This document shows positions 41,454 to 51,338 of a DNA stretch of 52,397 nucleotides, one piece after another. The position numbers and the translations under genes are program-made. The notes under the pieces were generated by a model. It ran no database searches. It was not told where the DNA came from and saw only the letters and a program-made list of their open reading frames with translations. The first letter of the stretch is position 1; every line of letters starts with the position of its first letter. Origin of the DNA: Bryobacterales bacterium (GTDB lineage: Bacteria > Acidobacteriota > Terriglobia > Bryobacterales > Bryobacteraceae); the NCBI GenBank assembly GCA_020847975.1, contig JADLBD010000220.1:1-52397 (forward strand). The letters are read 5' to 3'.

Positions 41454-43034
41454 CTACTTCATCGCTTCGAACAATCCGAACGAGAAAATCGCTGTCGCGG
41501 ACGCGATGGCTACATATTGCTTGCCGTCCACGCCATACGTGATCGGAGACGCCGTCAGCCCCTCGCCCATCTGGAAGTGCCACAGGTGCTTCCCGTTCTT
41601 GGCGTCCACGGCCACCAGTTGCCCGTCGTCATCGCCGAAGAACACCACCCCGCCGGCCGTCGAAACCGTGCCGGCCCACGATTCCGCCGGACCTGTCATC
41701 GGATATTCCCAAACCCGCTTGCCCGTCGTGGGGTCAAACGCCCGTAGATAAAACTTCCCGAGATCGATCGGCTTCGGACTTGCGCCGCCACCCGCGAAGT
41801 TCTTGTTCGGCACCGGCTCTTTGGCCGAACTCGTGTAGATGTCGCACTGCTCCAGCGTCACCACGTAGAGCAGGCCCGTCGCCGGGTTGAACGAGGGCGA
41901 CATCCAGTTGGTGGCGCCGCGCACCCCCGGGCACACCCGGTTGCCGCTTGGCGTCGGCTGCTTGCCCGGAACCTCGATCGGCCGTCCCTTCGCATCGATA
42001 CCCGTCGCCCAGTCCAGCTTATCCACCAGTTTGGTGGCCTGCAGATACTCGCCAGTCAAGCGGTCCAGCACATAGAAGAATCCGTTTCTGTTGGCATGGA
42101 GTACCAGTTTGCGCGTCTTCCCTTTGAAGGGTAGATCCACCAGTACGGGCCATGCCTGCGCATCCCAATCGTGCGTGTCGTGCGGCGTGAATTGGAAATG
42201 CCATTTCATCTTGCCGCTGTCGGCATCAATCGCCAGGAGCGACGAAGTGTACAGGTTGTCCCCCAGCCGGTCGCCGCCGTAAAAGTCGGGCCATGCGTTC
42301 CCCGTCGTCCAGTAGACAGTGTTCGTCTCCGGGTCAAACGTTCCGCTCAGCCACGTCGCGGCGCCGCCGTACTCGACGTACTTGCCCCACGTCTCGGACC
42401 CCGGTTCCCCCTTGGCAGGCACCGTATACAGCCGCCACGCTTCTTCGCCCGTCGTTGCCGAGTACGCCGCCACATAGCCGCGCATGCCGCTGTCCCCGCC
42501 CGCAACCCCAACCAGCACCTTGTCCTTCACCACCATCGGCGCGAGCGAAGCGTAAAGCCCATCCTCCAGCCGCCCATATTGCTTCTGCCACAGCAGCGCC
42601 CCGTTCCGCCGGTCCAGCGCCACAAGGTACGCATCGCCGGTCACAAAAAAGACGCGGTCCCCCAGAATCGCGGCGCCGCGATTCACCGCCTCTTTCTTCG
42701 CCCGCGCATCCTTGTACTGCCAGATCAGCCTTCCCGTGCGCGCATCGAGCGCTCTTACTTCGTTGCTATTGGTGACGTACATCACTCCGTCATAAACGAT
42801 CGGGTTCGTGCGCAAGCCGTTGGCTTTGGGCATGTGATACACCCACTTCGGCACTAACGATCCCGCGTTCGCTACGTTGATCTGTGTCAGCGGGCTGTGG
42901 CGGCGGCCCTCGTAATCCCCGGCATAGGTCAGCCAGTTCGCCCCCGGGCCCTTCAAAATATCTTCGTAGCGCACCTGCGCCATCGTGCTCGCCGCGGCGA
43001 GCAGGCCGATAAGGAAGGCTCGTGTGGTCATCAT
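41454..43034 (-). CDS. PQQ-dependent dehydrogenase-type beta-propeller protein, exported
   Basis: The 526-residue protein has a signal peptide (ending MAQ) and an eight-bladed quinoprotein propeller: WLTYAGDYEGRRHSPLTQIN, ALDARTGRLIWQYKD, ALDRRNGALLWQK, AYSATTGEEAWRLYTV, GDNLYTSSLLAIDADSGKMKWHFQFTPHDTHDWDAQ, WVYPMTGPAESWAGTVSTAGG and AVDAKNGKHLWHFQMG. The DTHDWD stretch and GTVSTAGGVVFFGDDDG end match methanol/ethanol-type PQQ dehydrogenases. Its start overlaps the cytochrome gene's end by 4 bases, giving the expected dehydrogenase plus c-type cytochrome pair. Alcohol or sugar oxidation in the periplasm is inferred; no PQQ synthesis gene is in the window. Confidence 0.92.
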   Translation of the reverse strand: MMTTRAFLIGLLAAASTMAQVRYEDILKGPGANWLTYAGDYEGRRHSPLTQINVANAGSLVPKWVYHMPKANGLRTNPIVYDGVMYVTNSNEVRALDARTGRLIWQYKDARAKKEAVNRGAAILGDRVFFVTGDAYLVALDRRNGALLWQKQYGRLEDGLYASLAPMVVKDKVLVGVAGGDSGMRGYVAAYSATTGEEAWRLYTVPAKGEPGSETWGKYVEYGGAATWLSGTFDPETNTVYWTTGNAWPDFYGGDRLGDNLYTSSLLAIDADSGKMKWHFQFTPHDTHDWDAQAWPVLVDLPFKGKTRKLVLHANRNGFFYVLDRLTGEYLQATKLVDKLDWATGIDAKGRPIEVPGKQPTPSGNRVCPGVRGATNWMSPSFNPATGLLYVVTLEQCDIYTSSAKEPVPNKNFAGGGASPKPIDLGKFYLRAFDPTTGKRVWEYPMTGPAESWAGTVSTAGGVVFFGDDDGQLVAVDAKNGKHLWHFQMGEGLTASPITYGVDGKQYVAIASATAIFSFGLFEAMK

Positions 43035-43844
43035 TTCTTCTCCGGCTCGTAGGGACGGACACTCTGGCGGCTGAGGAACGCGATGAGATCCTCCAACTCC
43101 TGCCGGCTGAGCCTCTCTTTATAATTGCGCGGCATCGGGGAATGTTCCGCGTACGTGATCGTGCGCACATCCGGCATCTTGAGCAGATGCAGATTCCCCT
43201 GCGCATCCTGGATCTGTACCGAGTAGTTCGTCCGGTTTCGCGCCACCCCCTTGATCGTGCGGCCATCGTTCAACACCGCCGTCACTCCCTTATACGTAGG
43301 GAAACCGTCCGCATCAGGATCGACAATGGATTCCCGAATCTCCTCCACAGCCCGCACCGCTCCGACGTTGCTCAAATCCGGCCCCAGCATCCCCCCGCGC
43401 CCCAGGATTCGATGGCAGTTCGAGCAGCCTCCCTTGCCCCAATAGATCTCCTCGCCCGTCTGTGCATTGCCCGGCACCGCCGTCTCCACCGCGGGAGCGG
43501 TCAGCGACCGTACATAGGCCGCGATCTCCCAGATCTGCGTATCCGGCAGATTCGTTGCCGGCATGTCCGCGCCCGGTACCCCCTTCCGGATCGTCTGGAA
43601 CAGCCCGTCATCATCCAGTGGATGCCATACCCCGCGCTGCCGCAGGTTCGGTCCGCGGCCGCCTTGCCCGTTCGGACCATGACATCCAATACAGGAAGTG
43701 GCGAACAGCTTCTTGCCCGCCGCAATCGCCTCCGGGTTCCCCATGGCGGGGTTCTTCGACTTCCCTTCATTACTTGCATCGTGCTGTGCCAATAGAGGAA
43801 GCACGGCGCAGAAACCTGCCAACGTGAGCCAAGAGCTTCGCATA
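43031..43844 (-). CDS. Di-haem c-type cytochrome / haem-binding domain protein, exported
   Basis: The product is 270 residues from the ATG at 43844, with a signal peptide ending near LLAQ. Two CxxCH motifs: CIGCH (51-55) in the first domain and CSNCH (WGKGGCSNCHRILGRGGMLGPDLS) in the second, which continues into the planctomycete/acidobacterial haem-binding module (TYKGVTAVLNDGRTIKGVARNRTNYSVQIQDAQGNLHLLKMPDV). It should accept electrons from the PQQ dehydrogenase next to it (4-bp overlap). The partner oxidase is not visible here. Confidence 0.92.
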
Positions 43845-43863
43845 GACCTATCGTTAAAGCGTA

Positions 43864-45303
43864 TCACCGTTGGCGAAACCGGAACGAATAGAGGTCGGCA
43901 TCCTTCAGGACGAAGCGCAGGCGCACGGGCCGGCCGGCGAGCGGGGCAACCGAGGAGCCATTCTTCCAGCGAACGATACGGGATATTTCGTCGCCAATCG
44001 ATTCCTGCGCGTCCGCCAGCCCGTATCCTTCCACCGGCTTCCCATCCAAACCCTGTATCTCCACCCGCACACTCCCCGCCGCCGACGTCGAAAAATTCAC
44101 TTCCAGCACTTCCCCCGCGAACCGCACCGGCTTCGTCAACAATTCTCCCCCTCCGTAGCCCGCGTGCACGCTCGCAAACCCGTCCAGCCGCATCGCGTAC
44201 CGCTCCAGATGCGCCGTCGGCTGCCCGTAGTTCTTATTCACATACAACGACATCTCCGCGGGCCCCGTCTGCACCACATTCCAGGCCGGATAGTTCGTGC
44301 GCGAAACCCAGTTCTCCAGACCAGGCCCCGGCCGCAGAAAAGCCTCCAGGAACGTGCGCTCATAGCGAGTCCCGCCCCTTGTCGTGAACAGCACCGCATC
44401 CGAAATGTCCTTGTAGTAAGAGGGGTCCACGTGGATCTCCTTCGCTTCCTCCTCATTCAACACCTGGCGCCCGGGAAAAAACCGCGCCGCGATACTCACG
44501 TACAAGTTTGGGGCGCGGAAATAGGGACTCGTCTGGTTGGTGTACAAATGCTCGGCTGGAGCATCGCCGAAACTCATCTCCTCCGGCGGAGCCCAGTGAA
44601 GGAAATCACTGCTGGTCGTGCGCGACACCCAGCGGTAGCGCTTTCCTCTTACCTCCTTGAATGTCCGGAAGTAACACACATACCTGCCTTCGCTCGACGA
44701 CCAGAAAGCGAGATTCTGCGAATCGTATCGCGCCGGACCCTTGGGCAGAATCGGCTCCTCGCGCAGTTTCCGCCAGTGGATTCCATCCGCGGAAACAAAT
44801 GCCGCCAGACCCGAGGACCCGGTTCCCGCAATCGCTTTGTAACGCTCACTCGCCGCCACGCCCGGCCGGGAATCCAGAAACGGCGTGAAGTTGTGGGAGA
44901 AGGGTGCGGATCCGGCAAGGATGACGTTATTCTCTTTGGTTCCGCGTACGGTGTACAGGCCCAACTTCGGCTTTGTCCAGTTCCTTCCGTCGCTCGATTC
45001 CGCGTAGCAGGTGACCTCCTCCGATCGCCCATCCTGGCCGGCGGACGGCACGCCCCGGTAGTAAAGCCGGTAGCGGTTCCCATCGTGGATCACCGTGAAA
45101 TACCCGCAGAAAGCCCCCTCCCAGGGTTCGTCCATGCGCAGCACAACCCCCTCATTCACGGGCTTTGCCAGTTCGAGCCGGGAGTTTGTCAGCCGGTCCA
45201 CCAGGTACCGGTCGGCGAACAACTCGCGTTGGGAGCCGATGTCAATTGTCTGCGCCGGAAGCGCGGACGCCATGGCGGATACTGCAAGAAGCACTCGTAA
45301 CAT
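43864..45303 (-). CDS. Exported glycosyl-hydrolase-like five-bladed propeller protein
   Basis: The 479-residue protein has a signal peptide (ending LPAQ) and a five-bladed propeller of the GH43/GH32-type fold: GYFTVIHDGNRYRLYYRG, VTCYAESSDGRNWTKPKLGLY, YKAIAGTGSSGLAAFVSADGIHWRKLREEPIL, YVCYFRTFKEVRGKRYRWVSRTTSSDFLHWAPP. The C-terminal part (FAGEVLEVNFSTSAAGSVRVEIQGLDGKPVEGYGL) is a beta-sandwich. It lies 19 bp before the cytochrome gene on the same strand. I cannot name the substrate; the catalytic acids of a true GH43 are not obvious. Confidence 0.82.
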   Translation of the reverse strand: MLRVLLAVSAMASALPAQTIDIGSQRELFADRYLVDRLTNSRLELAKPVNEGVVLRMDEPWEGAFCGYFTVIHDGNRYRLYYRGVPSAGQDGRSEEVTCYAESSDGRNWTKPKLGLYTVRGTKENNVILAGSAPFSHNFTPFLDSRPGVAASERYKAIAGTGSSGLAAFVSADGIHWRKLREEPILPKGPARYDSQNLAFWSSSEGRYVCYFRTFKEVRGKRYRWVSRTTSSDFLHWAPPEEMSFGDAPAEHLYTNQTSPYFRAPNLYVSIAARFFPGRQVLNEEEAKEIHVDPSYYKDISDAVLFTTRGGTRYERTFLEAFLRPGPGLENWVSRTNYPAWNVVQTGPAEMSLYVNKNYGQPTAHLERYAMRLDGFASVHAGYGGGELLTKPVRFAGEVLEVNFSTSAAGSVRVEIQGLDGKPVEGYGLADAQESIGDEISRIVRWKNGSSVAPLAGRPVRLRFVLKDADLYSFRFRQR

Positions 45304-45337
45304 TGCATCCGCTATTGTAAGGCGTCGCGATGGAACG

Positions 45338-45866
45338 TTAGGCTTTTCCGTTCCCCTTGAGTATCCGGTGCACGGCCACACTCGTTCCGAGAACCGCTGT
45401 CAGGACGCCGCAAGCCTTCTGCCACGTCGGCGTTGGAGTGAACTGAAGCTGGTTCACCAACCCCTTCACGCCGGGCGTATGACGGATGCTTGCCATCAGG
45501 GCATGATACTCCGCGTGCGACAACTTCCCCTCCAGCGATACCTTGCCCTCTTTTACAGCCACGTTCACTGTCTGTGGATTCTTCACCAGGTGGCCCATCC
45601 GGCTGCGGATCCGCGCCAGCAGGACGCTATCCTCCACCTCCTCGTGAGCGATGGTCGACTTCACTTCCGCCGCCAATCCCTTCGCGCGGTTGATCAGATC
45701 TTCCTCCGTCTTGGCAACCGTTTCCACCGTCTCCTTATAGGCCTTGACGGCCTTGTCGCGAACCAGCGTCCGGCGGCGTTTTCCGCGGTCCGGATCAAAC
45801 AGGTACATCCCAAGCGCGCCGATGCCGACACCGGCCGCGCCGGAAAGCAAGACCCCAACCGGGGGC

Positions 45867-45895
<29 letters not shown>
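45338..45895 (-). CDS. BON-domain membrane-anchored protein
   Basis: 185 residues: a YtxH-like start (PVGVLLSGAAGVGIGALGMYLFDPDRGKRRRTLVRDKAV), a helical linker, then one BON domain (DSVLLARIRSRMGHLVKNPQTVNVAVKEGKVSLEGKLSHAEYHALMASIRHTPGVKGLVNQL), and a hydrophobic tail VLTAVLGTSVAVHRIL. BON domains bind lipids or surfaces and are linked to stress responses. It overlaps the upstream M48 protease gene by 29 bp. Confidence 0.87.
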
Positions 45896-47294
<1,399 letters not shown>

Positions 47295-47378
47295 ACACCG
47301 CTCCTTGTCTCAATCTCCTGCACGCCGCTCGCCAACCAGCCACTATTGGTCGGATGGCATACTAGCCGGTAGGACGGC

Positions 47379-48392
47379 ATGAAAACGATGAAAGCCTGTG
47401 TACTCCACACCCGCCAACCCGTTGACCGGTCCCCGCTCATGATCGAAGACGTTCCACTGCCGGATCCGCGGGCGGGCCAGGTCCGCATCCGCGTCAGTGC
47501 CTGCGGCATCTGCCGCACGGACCTGCACGTCATTGAAGGGGAATTGCCGGAACGGAAGTTGCCGCTCATCCCCGGCCACCAGGTGGTCGGTATCGTCGAT
47601 GCCCGCGGACCCGGAGCGAATCGATTTTCTCCGGGACAGCGGGTCGGCGTCGCCTGGCTGCACCGCACGTGCGGCTTCTGCGAATACTGCCTCTCCGGCA
47701 AGGAAAACCTCTGCGACCAGCCGGATTTCACCGGTTACACCGTCGACGGCGGCTATGCCGAGTTTCTCCTTGCCGACGAGAACTTCGTCTATGCATTGCC
47801 GGAAGGCTTTTCTGATCTCCAGGCAGCCCCGCTGCTCTGCGCCGGCATCATCGGATTCCGCAGCCTGCGCCTCTCCGGCATCCAGCGTGGTGGCCGGCTG
47901 GGTCTATATGGCTTCGGAGCCGCCGCCCATGTCGCCATTCAAGTAGCGCGGTTCTGGGGAGCTGATGTCTACGCCATGACACGCGACAAACGGCATCAGG
48001 ATCTCGCCATGGAACTCGGAGCGAAGTGGGCCGGCGGAACCGTCGATCCACCCCCGCGCACCCTCGATGCGGCCATCGTGTTTGCCCCCGCCGGCGAGAT
48101 CGTTCCCGCCGCGCTCAAAGCCCTCAAAAAAGGCGGCACGCTTGCCCTCGGCGGCATCCACATGAGCCCCATCCCGGAAATGCCCTACGCGCTCCTTTAC
48201 CACGAACGCGTCGTGCGCTCCGTGGCCAACAACACCCGTCAGGACGGCGAGGATTTTCTTGCCACAGCCGCGCGCATTCCCGTGCAAACCCATGTCGAGG
48301 TATTCCCTCTCGAAGACGCCAACCGCGCACTAAATGCACTCAAATACGATGCCATCAAGGGTGCGGCGGTACTCCAGGTGGAACGCCCCTGA
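47379..48392 (+). CDS. Zinc-dependent alcohol dehydrogenase
   Basis: The 337-residue medium-chain dehydrogenase has catalytic-zinc residues C42 (ACGICRTD) and H67 (PGHQVVG), a structural-zinc set C98, C101, C104, C112 (CGFCEYCLSGKENLC), and a Rossmann segment (GRLGLYGFGAAAHVAIQVARFWGADVYAMTRDKRHQDLAMELGA). The usual GLGGLG is GFGAA here. It belongs to the AdhA/zinc-binding alcohol dehydrogenase family that uses NAD(P)H with primary alcohols and aldehydes. Divergent from the M48 gene (84 bp). Confidence 0.92.
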   Translation: MKTMKACVLHTRQPVDRSPLMIEDVPLPDPRAGQVRIRVSACGICRTDLHVIEGELPERKLPLIPGHQVVGIVDARGPGANRFSPGQRVGVAWLHRTCGFCEYCLSGKENLCDQPDFTGYTVDGGYAEFLLADENFVYALPEGFSDLQAAPLLCAGIIGFRSLRLSGIQRGGRLGLYGFGAAAHVAIQVARFWGADVYAMTRDKRHQDLAMELGAKWAGGTVDPPPRTLDAAIVFAPAGEIVPAALKALKKGGTLALGGIHMSPIPEMPYALLYHERVVRSVANNTRQDGEDFLATAARIPVQTHVEVFPLEDANRALNALKYDAIKGAAVLQVERP

Positions 48393-48421
48393 TTCCATGC
48401 TCTTCGCGCTCGCGCGTGCTT

Positions 48422-49507
48422 TCACCCAGCATCGTGAATTGACGCAGCAGGCTCTCTCAGCAACTCAGCCAGCGCTACCGTCACCGCCACCACCGCCGGT
48501 CCGATGAAAAGTCCCATCAGCCCGAAGGCCTGTACCCCGCCGAGCAGCGCAAAAAACACGAGCAGCGGATGCAGTTTCACCCTCCCGCTCACCACGTAGG
48601 GCCGAATGAAATTGTCCGCCAGCCCGATTACCCCCGCGCCCAGAGCCGCCAGGATGATCGCTTTACCCCAAGCCCCGCTTGCGGCAAGATAGATGCTCGC
48701 CGGTGCCCAGACAATCGGCGGCCCAACCAGCGGAACCATGGAAAACAAGCCTGCCACCAGGCCCCAGAGCACCGGAGACGGCAGCCCCAGAACCAGAAAC
48801 GCCAAGCCAGTCAGCCCGCCTTGCGCGGCCGCCACCGCCAGCACCCCGTACATGTTCGCGATCACCGAGCGCCCCACTTCGGAAAACAGCCGCTCAATTT
48901 GACGCGGCTCGAGGGGCAATACCTCCATGGCGTACCGCCGGATCGCCTGGCCGTCCCGAAAAAGAAAGAACAGGCTGAACAGCGTCACCATCCCGTTCAG
49001 AAGTAACCCCGCCAGATTGGCGATCATGCTGCGCAAAACCCGCACCAGGGTCGCGCTGGCCGATTCCACCCAACCCGTCACGATCGACCTGAGGCTGAAA
49101 TCGGGATCCTCCACGTCAATTCCCGCGAGATTCAGTGGCCGCTCTAAAATGTGGGTCAGCCAGGGCTCCCACCCCCCGCTCGCGGAACTCTTGCTGGCCA
49201 GGGACCCATAGAGTTGCTGCAACTCCTTCGCAACCCCCCGGCTGAGCAGCACTGCGGGAAGGAGAGTCGCCACCACCACCATGGCAACCGACAGAACTGC
49301 CGCGGCGTTGCGGTTCTTGACAAAGCGGCTGATCCGCTCGTATACCGGATAGAACAGAATGGCCAGCGCAGTCGCCGCCACAATCGGCATCAGGAACGGT
49401 CGGACAATCGTAAAGCACAGATAGGCGGCAAGCACCGACAGCGCAATCAGAAAGAATTGCCGCGCGCGACTCTCTCCGCGACGCTCTCCTTGAGGCTTGG
49501 CATCCAT
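48422..49507 (-). CDS. AI-2E-family (TqsA/PerM-like) membrane transporter
   Basis: The 361-residue protein has about eight membrane helices and the AI-2E family marks: RPFLMPIVAATALAILFYPVYERI, MFSMVPLVGPPIVWAPASIYLAA, FIRPYVVSGRVKLHPLLVFFALLGGVQAFGLMGLFIGPAVVAVTVALAELLRE. Start at the ATG 49507; the frame goes on to 50152 as the antisense of the Hsp20 gene and is not coding. Export of autoinducer-2 is one proposed role, small-molecule or ion export another; not known here. Divergent from Hsp20 (87 bp). Confidence 0.93.
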   Translation of the reverse strand: MDAKPQGERRGESRARQFFLIALSVLAAYLCFTIVRPFLMPIVAATALAILFYPVYERISRFVKNRNAAAVLSVAMVVVATLLPAVLLSRGVAKELQQLYGSLASKSSASGGWEPWLTHILERPLNLAGIDVEDPDFSLRSIVTGWVESASATLVRVLRSMIANLAGLLLNGMVTLFSLFFLFRDGQAIRRYAMEVLPLEPRQIERLFSEVGRSVIANMYGVLAVAAAQGGLTGLAFLVLGLPSPVLWGLVAGLFSMVPLVGPPIVWAPASIYLAASGAWGKAIILAALGAGVIGLADNFIRPYVVSGRVKLHPLLVFFALLGGVQAFGLMGLFIGPAVVAVTVALAELLREPAASIHDAG

Positions 49508-49594
49508 GCTCTGGCGAATCCATAGTACCGTAGCTGCTTTGGTCCCTGGTTTGCTCCCCAGATTTGGGCGGCTTTGCCCGCTCTTGGAGTAGCC

Positions 49595-50131
49595 ATGCGC
49601 AAGATCGAAGTGGAAACCATCCGGCCCAACGAATTCGACACCCCGTGGTTCTTCGAGGAAATCGACAGAATCATGCGGGCCATTCGCACACGTGCTGACG
49701 AAACATTCCAATCGCGCTCCCCGGCCGAACCGCGGGAAACGGACGCCCTCTTTGCAGCCGAGCAGCAGATGTTCTTCCACCCGCCGTCTGAACTGATCGA
49801 ACAAGGTCCCGAGTTCCGCTTGAGGATTGCCGCTCCCGGCTTCCAGGCAGACCAGATCCTGGTTGCCGTCGAACCGGATTGCATCACCGTTCGCGGAAAA
49901 GTCCGCTCTTCCGGGGAACGGAAGGATGAGAAGGTGATCTTTTCCGAGTTGCGGGATCGCGAGTTGTTTCGCCGCTTCCCCCTGGCTCATCCGGTCGACG
50001 CTAGCCTCGTGACGGCTACCCTCGAGGATGGCTTGCTCACCGTCATCCTGCCGAAGGCAGCCATCGCTTTGATCCACCCGGCAGAGGACTCGCCCGTTCG
50101 GCTTCAAACAAAGGAGGCGGCCGCGGTCTGA
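49595..50131 (+). CDS. Hsp20/alpha-crystallin-family chaperone
   Basis: The 178-residue small heat-shock protein starts at an ATG with GGAG 6-8 nt upstream. After a 55-residue N-terminal arm comes the alpha-crystallin domain: FFHPPSELIEQGPEFRLRIAAPGFQADQILVAVEPDCITVRGK, ELFRRFPLAHPVDASLVTATLEDGLLTVILPK (G-x-L motif as GLLTV). A short C-terminal tail lacks a clear I-x-I motif. It holds unfolding proteins during stress. No heat-shock promoter (CIRCE) was found upstream. Confidence 0.93.
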   Translation: MRKIEVETIRPNEFDTPWFFEEIDRIMRAIRTRADETFQSRSPAEPRETDALFAAEQQMFFHPPSELIEQGPEFRLRIAAPGFQADQILVAVEPDCITVRGKVRSSGERKDEKVIFSELRDRELFRRFPLAHPVDASLVTATLEDGLLTVILPKAAIALIHPAEDSPVRLQTKEAAAV

Positions 50132-50783
50132 ATCCATGAACCCTGCAAACAAAAAGGGCCGGCCGTGATTGCGGCAAAGTCACGGCCAGCCAGCCTGGCA
50201 GGAGAATCGCGTGAGGTCTAGAACGGACTCTTGCTACCAGAAACCTGAACATGACATCCACCGCTGGGCGCCGTTTCTCCGGGTCGGGAGGTGTGACCAA
50301 CTCTACGGAGCGTCGGCGCCAAGCGATGAAGCTCAGTGCAACCGCGGCGGGTTCGTCCGCCTGCAAGGGCAAAGCGAAATCACTCAACTCAGGGGTGCGA
50401 GTGACCGTGCGCGTACAGGTAACAACCCGGCGCTCCCGCCTGCTCGCCTCCCAGGACTCAGGCTCCATCCATCGCGCTATCCCCTCCTCCCATCCGCGGC
50501 GCTGTTGGAAGTATCAACGTTGAGAGGGAGATCAGTTAGCTCAACCGGATTCAAGCACCGCGGATGAGCGGAGAGTTCCTCGTGCGGCGTCAGCCTGTCA
50601 TGCTCATTTACTTGCCAAAGATCTTAATTGAGTATAAGTTTCCCCGCGCAATCCATGACATACCGCCTGGGCTGTATTTGTGGACCCCGCGCCACGGTTC
50701 CAGCCCGTCGCGCCGGAACTTCCCTTTCGCACCAGTAAAATACCTGCTGCACGGTATTCTTTTTCCCCAGCCCCCGCCCTATC
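50132..50783. other. 650-bp stretch without a recognised gene
   Basis: No convincing ORF is found: candidate frames on both strands have compositions of shadow frames. It holds an orphan minus-strand terminator (50155-50190). An AATACC/GGTATT hairpin followed by CTTTTT (50739-50764) on the plus strand could be a weak terminator or a chance feature. A short structured RNA read from the minus strand is possible. Confidence 0.55.
50155..50190 (-). terminator. Intrinsic terminator, minus strand, without an assigned upstream gene
   Basis: On the minus strand a stem of about 12 bp (GGCTGGCCGTGA with TCACGGCCGGCC, one wobble) around an 11-nt loop is followed by C and TTTTTG. The plus strand lacks a T-run after the stem, so it does not terminate Hsp20. 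No minus gene lies just upstream. Confidence 0.6.
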
Positions 50784-51338
50784 TTGGGATCAGGTAGCCA
50801 GATACCAGTGCGTAGGGATAAGGATCATTCTCGAAAGGTCGTTCCGATCGAGCGCTATAAGTCGCATACCGCTTCCCGCAAGGATGAACGGATCGACTGC
50901 GTGTTCCTGACCGGCTCGAAAAGTGAAGCCGCCGCGGCCACGCGCATGGTTGCCTCCCGCGGTATTCGCATTCACCATGCGTCCTGCCTGCGGCAGGCGC
51001 GCCTGTTCCTCGCCATCACCCGGGCCACCGTCCTGCTTGTGAAGGCGCGCTTCGACGGAGGCGATTGGCGGGATGGCCTTCAACTCCTGGCCCGCAACCG
51101 CCTGCCTGCCGTACTCGTGGTTGCCATCCCCGAGTTCGATGGAACCTTATGGGTGGAGGCGCTTCGGGAAGGAGCCTGCGACGTGATCCCCCAGCCGTTT
51201 CGCGCCGATGAACTCATCCGGGTCATCGAGAGCGCCAGCGAATGCGCCACCCGTACCGAGGCGCGTCGCGCTCTGTCCAGTCCGCCCGATACACTAGTCG
51301 AGAGTTTGGATGGAGCCGACAGAACGGAAAGTCCATAG
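50784..51338 (+). CDS. Degenerate receiver-domain protein (pseudo-receiver)
   Basis: The 184-residue protein has a CheY-like fold: RIDCVFLTGSKSEAAAATRMVASRGIRIHH at strand 1, RATVLLVKARFDGGDWRDGLQLL at strand 3, PAVLVVAIPEFDGT at strand 4 and GACDVIPQPFRADELIRVIESA at the end. The usual acidic pair of strand 1, the phospho-acceptor Asp after strand 3 (LLVKA, Lys instead) and the conserved Lys of the K-P-F motif (here QPF) are missing. It should not be phosphorylated in the normal way. Start is uncertain (TTG at 50784; GTG soon after). The kinase gene overlaps its 3' end by 29 bp. Confidence 0.75.
   Translation: MGSGSQIPVRRDKDHSRKVVPIERYKSHTASRKDERIDCVFLTGSKSEAAAATRMVASRGIRIHHASCLRQARLFLAITRATVLLVKARFDGGDWRDGLQLLARNRLPAVLVVAIPEFDGTLWVEALREGACDVIPQPFRADELIRVIESASECATRTEARRALSSPPDTLVESLDGADRTESP

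Noticed and set aside
48422..50152. A 576-residue ORF for the AI-2E transporter
   Set aside because: The upstream third is the reverse complement of the Hsp20 gene; transporter similarity begins at 49507.
50043..50468. A minus-strand gene upstream of the orphan terminator
   Set aside because: The ORF runs through the terminator into the Hsp20 gene and has the composition of a shadow frame; no start signal.
50739..50764. A plus-strand terminator before the pseudo-receiver gene
   Set aside because: The stem is only 6 bp and AT-rich; no gene ends just upstream.
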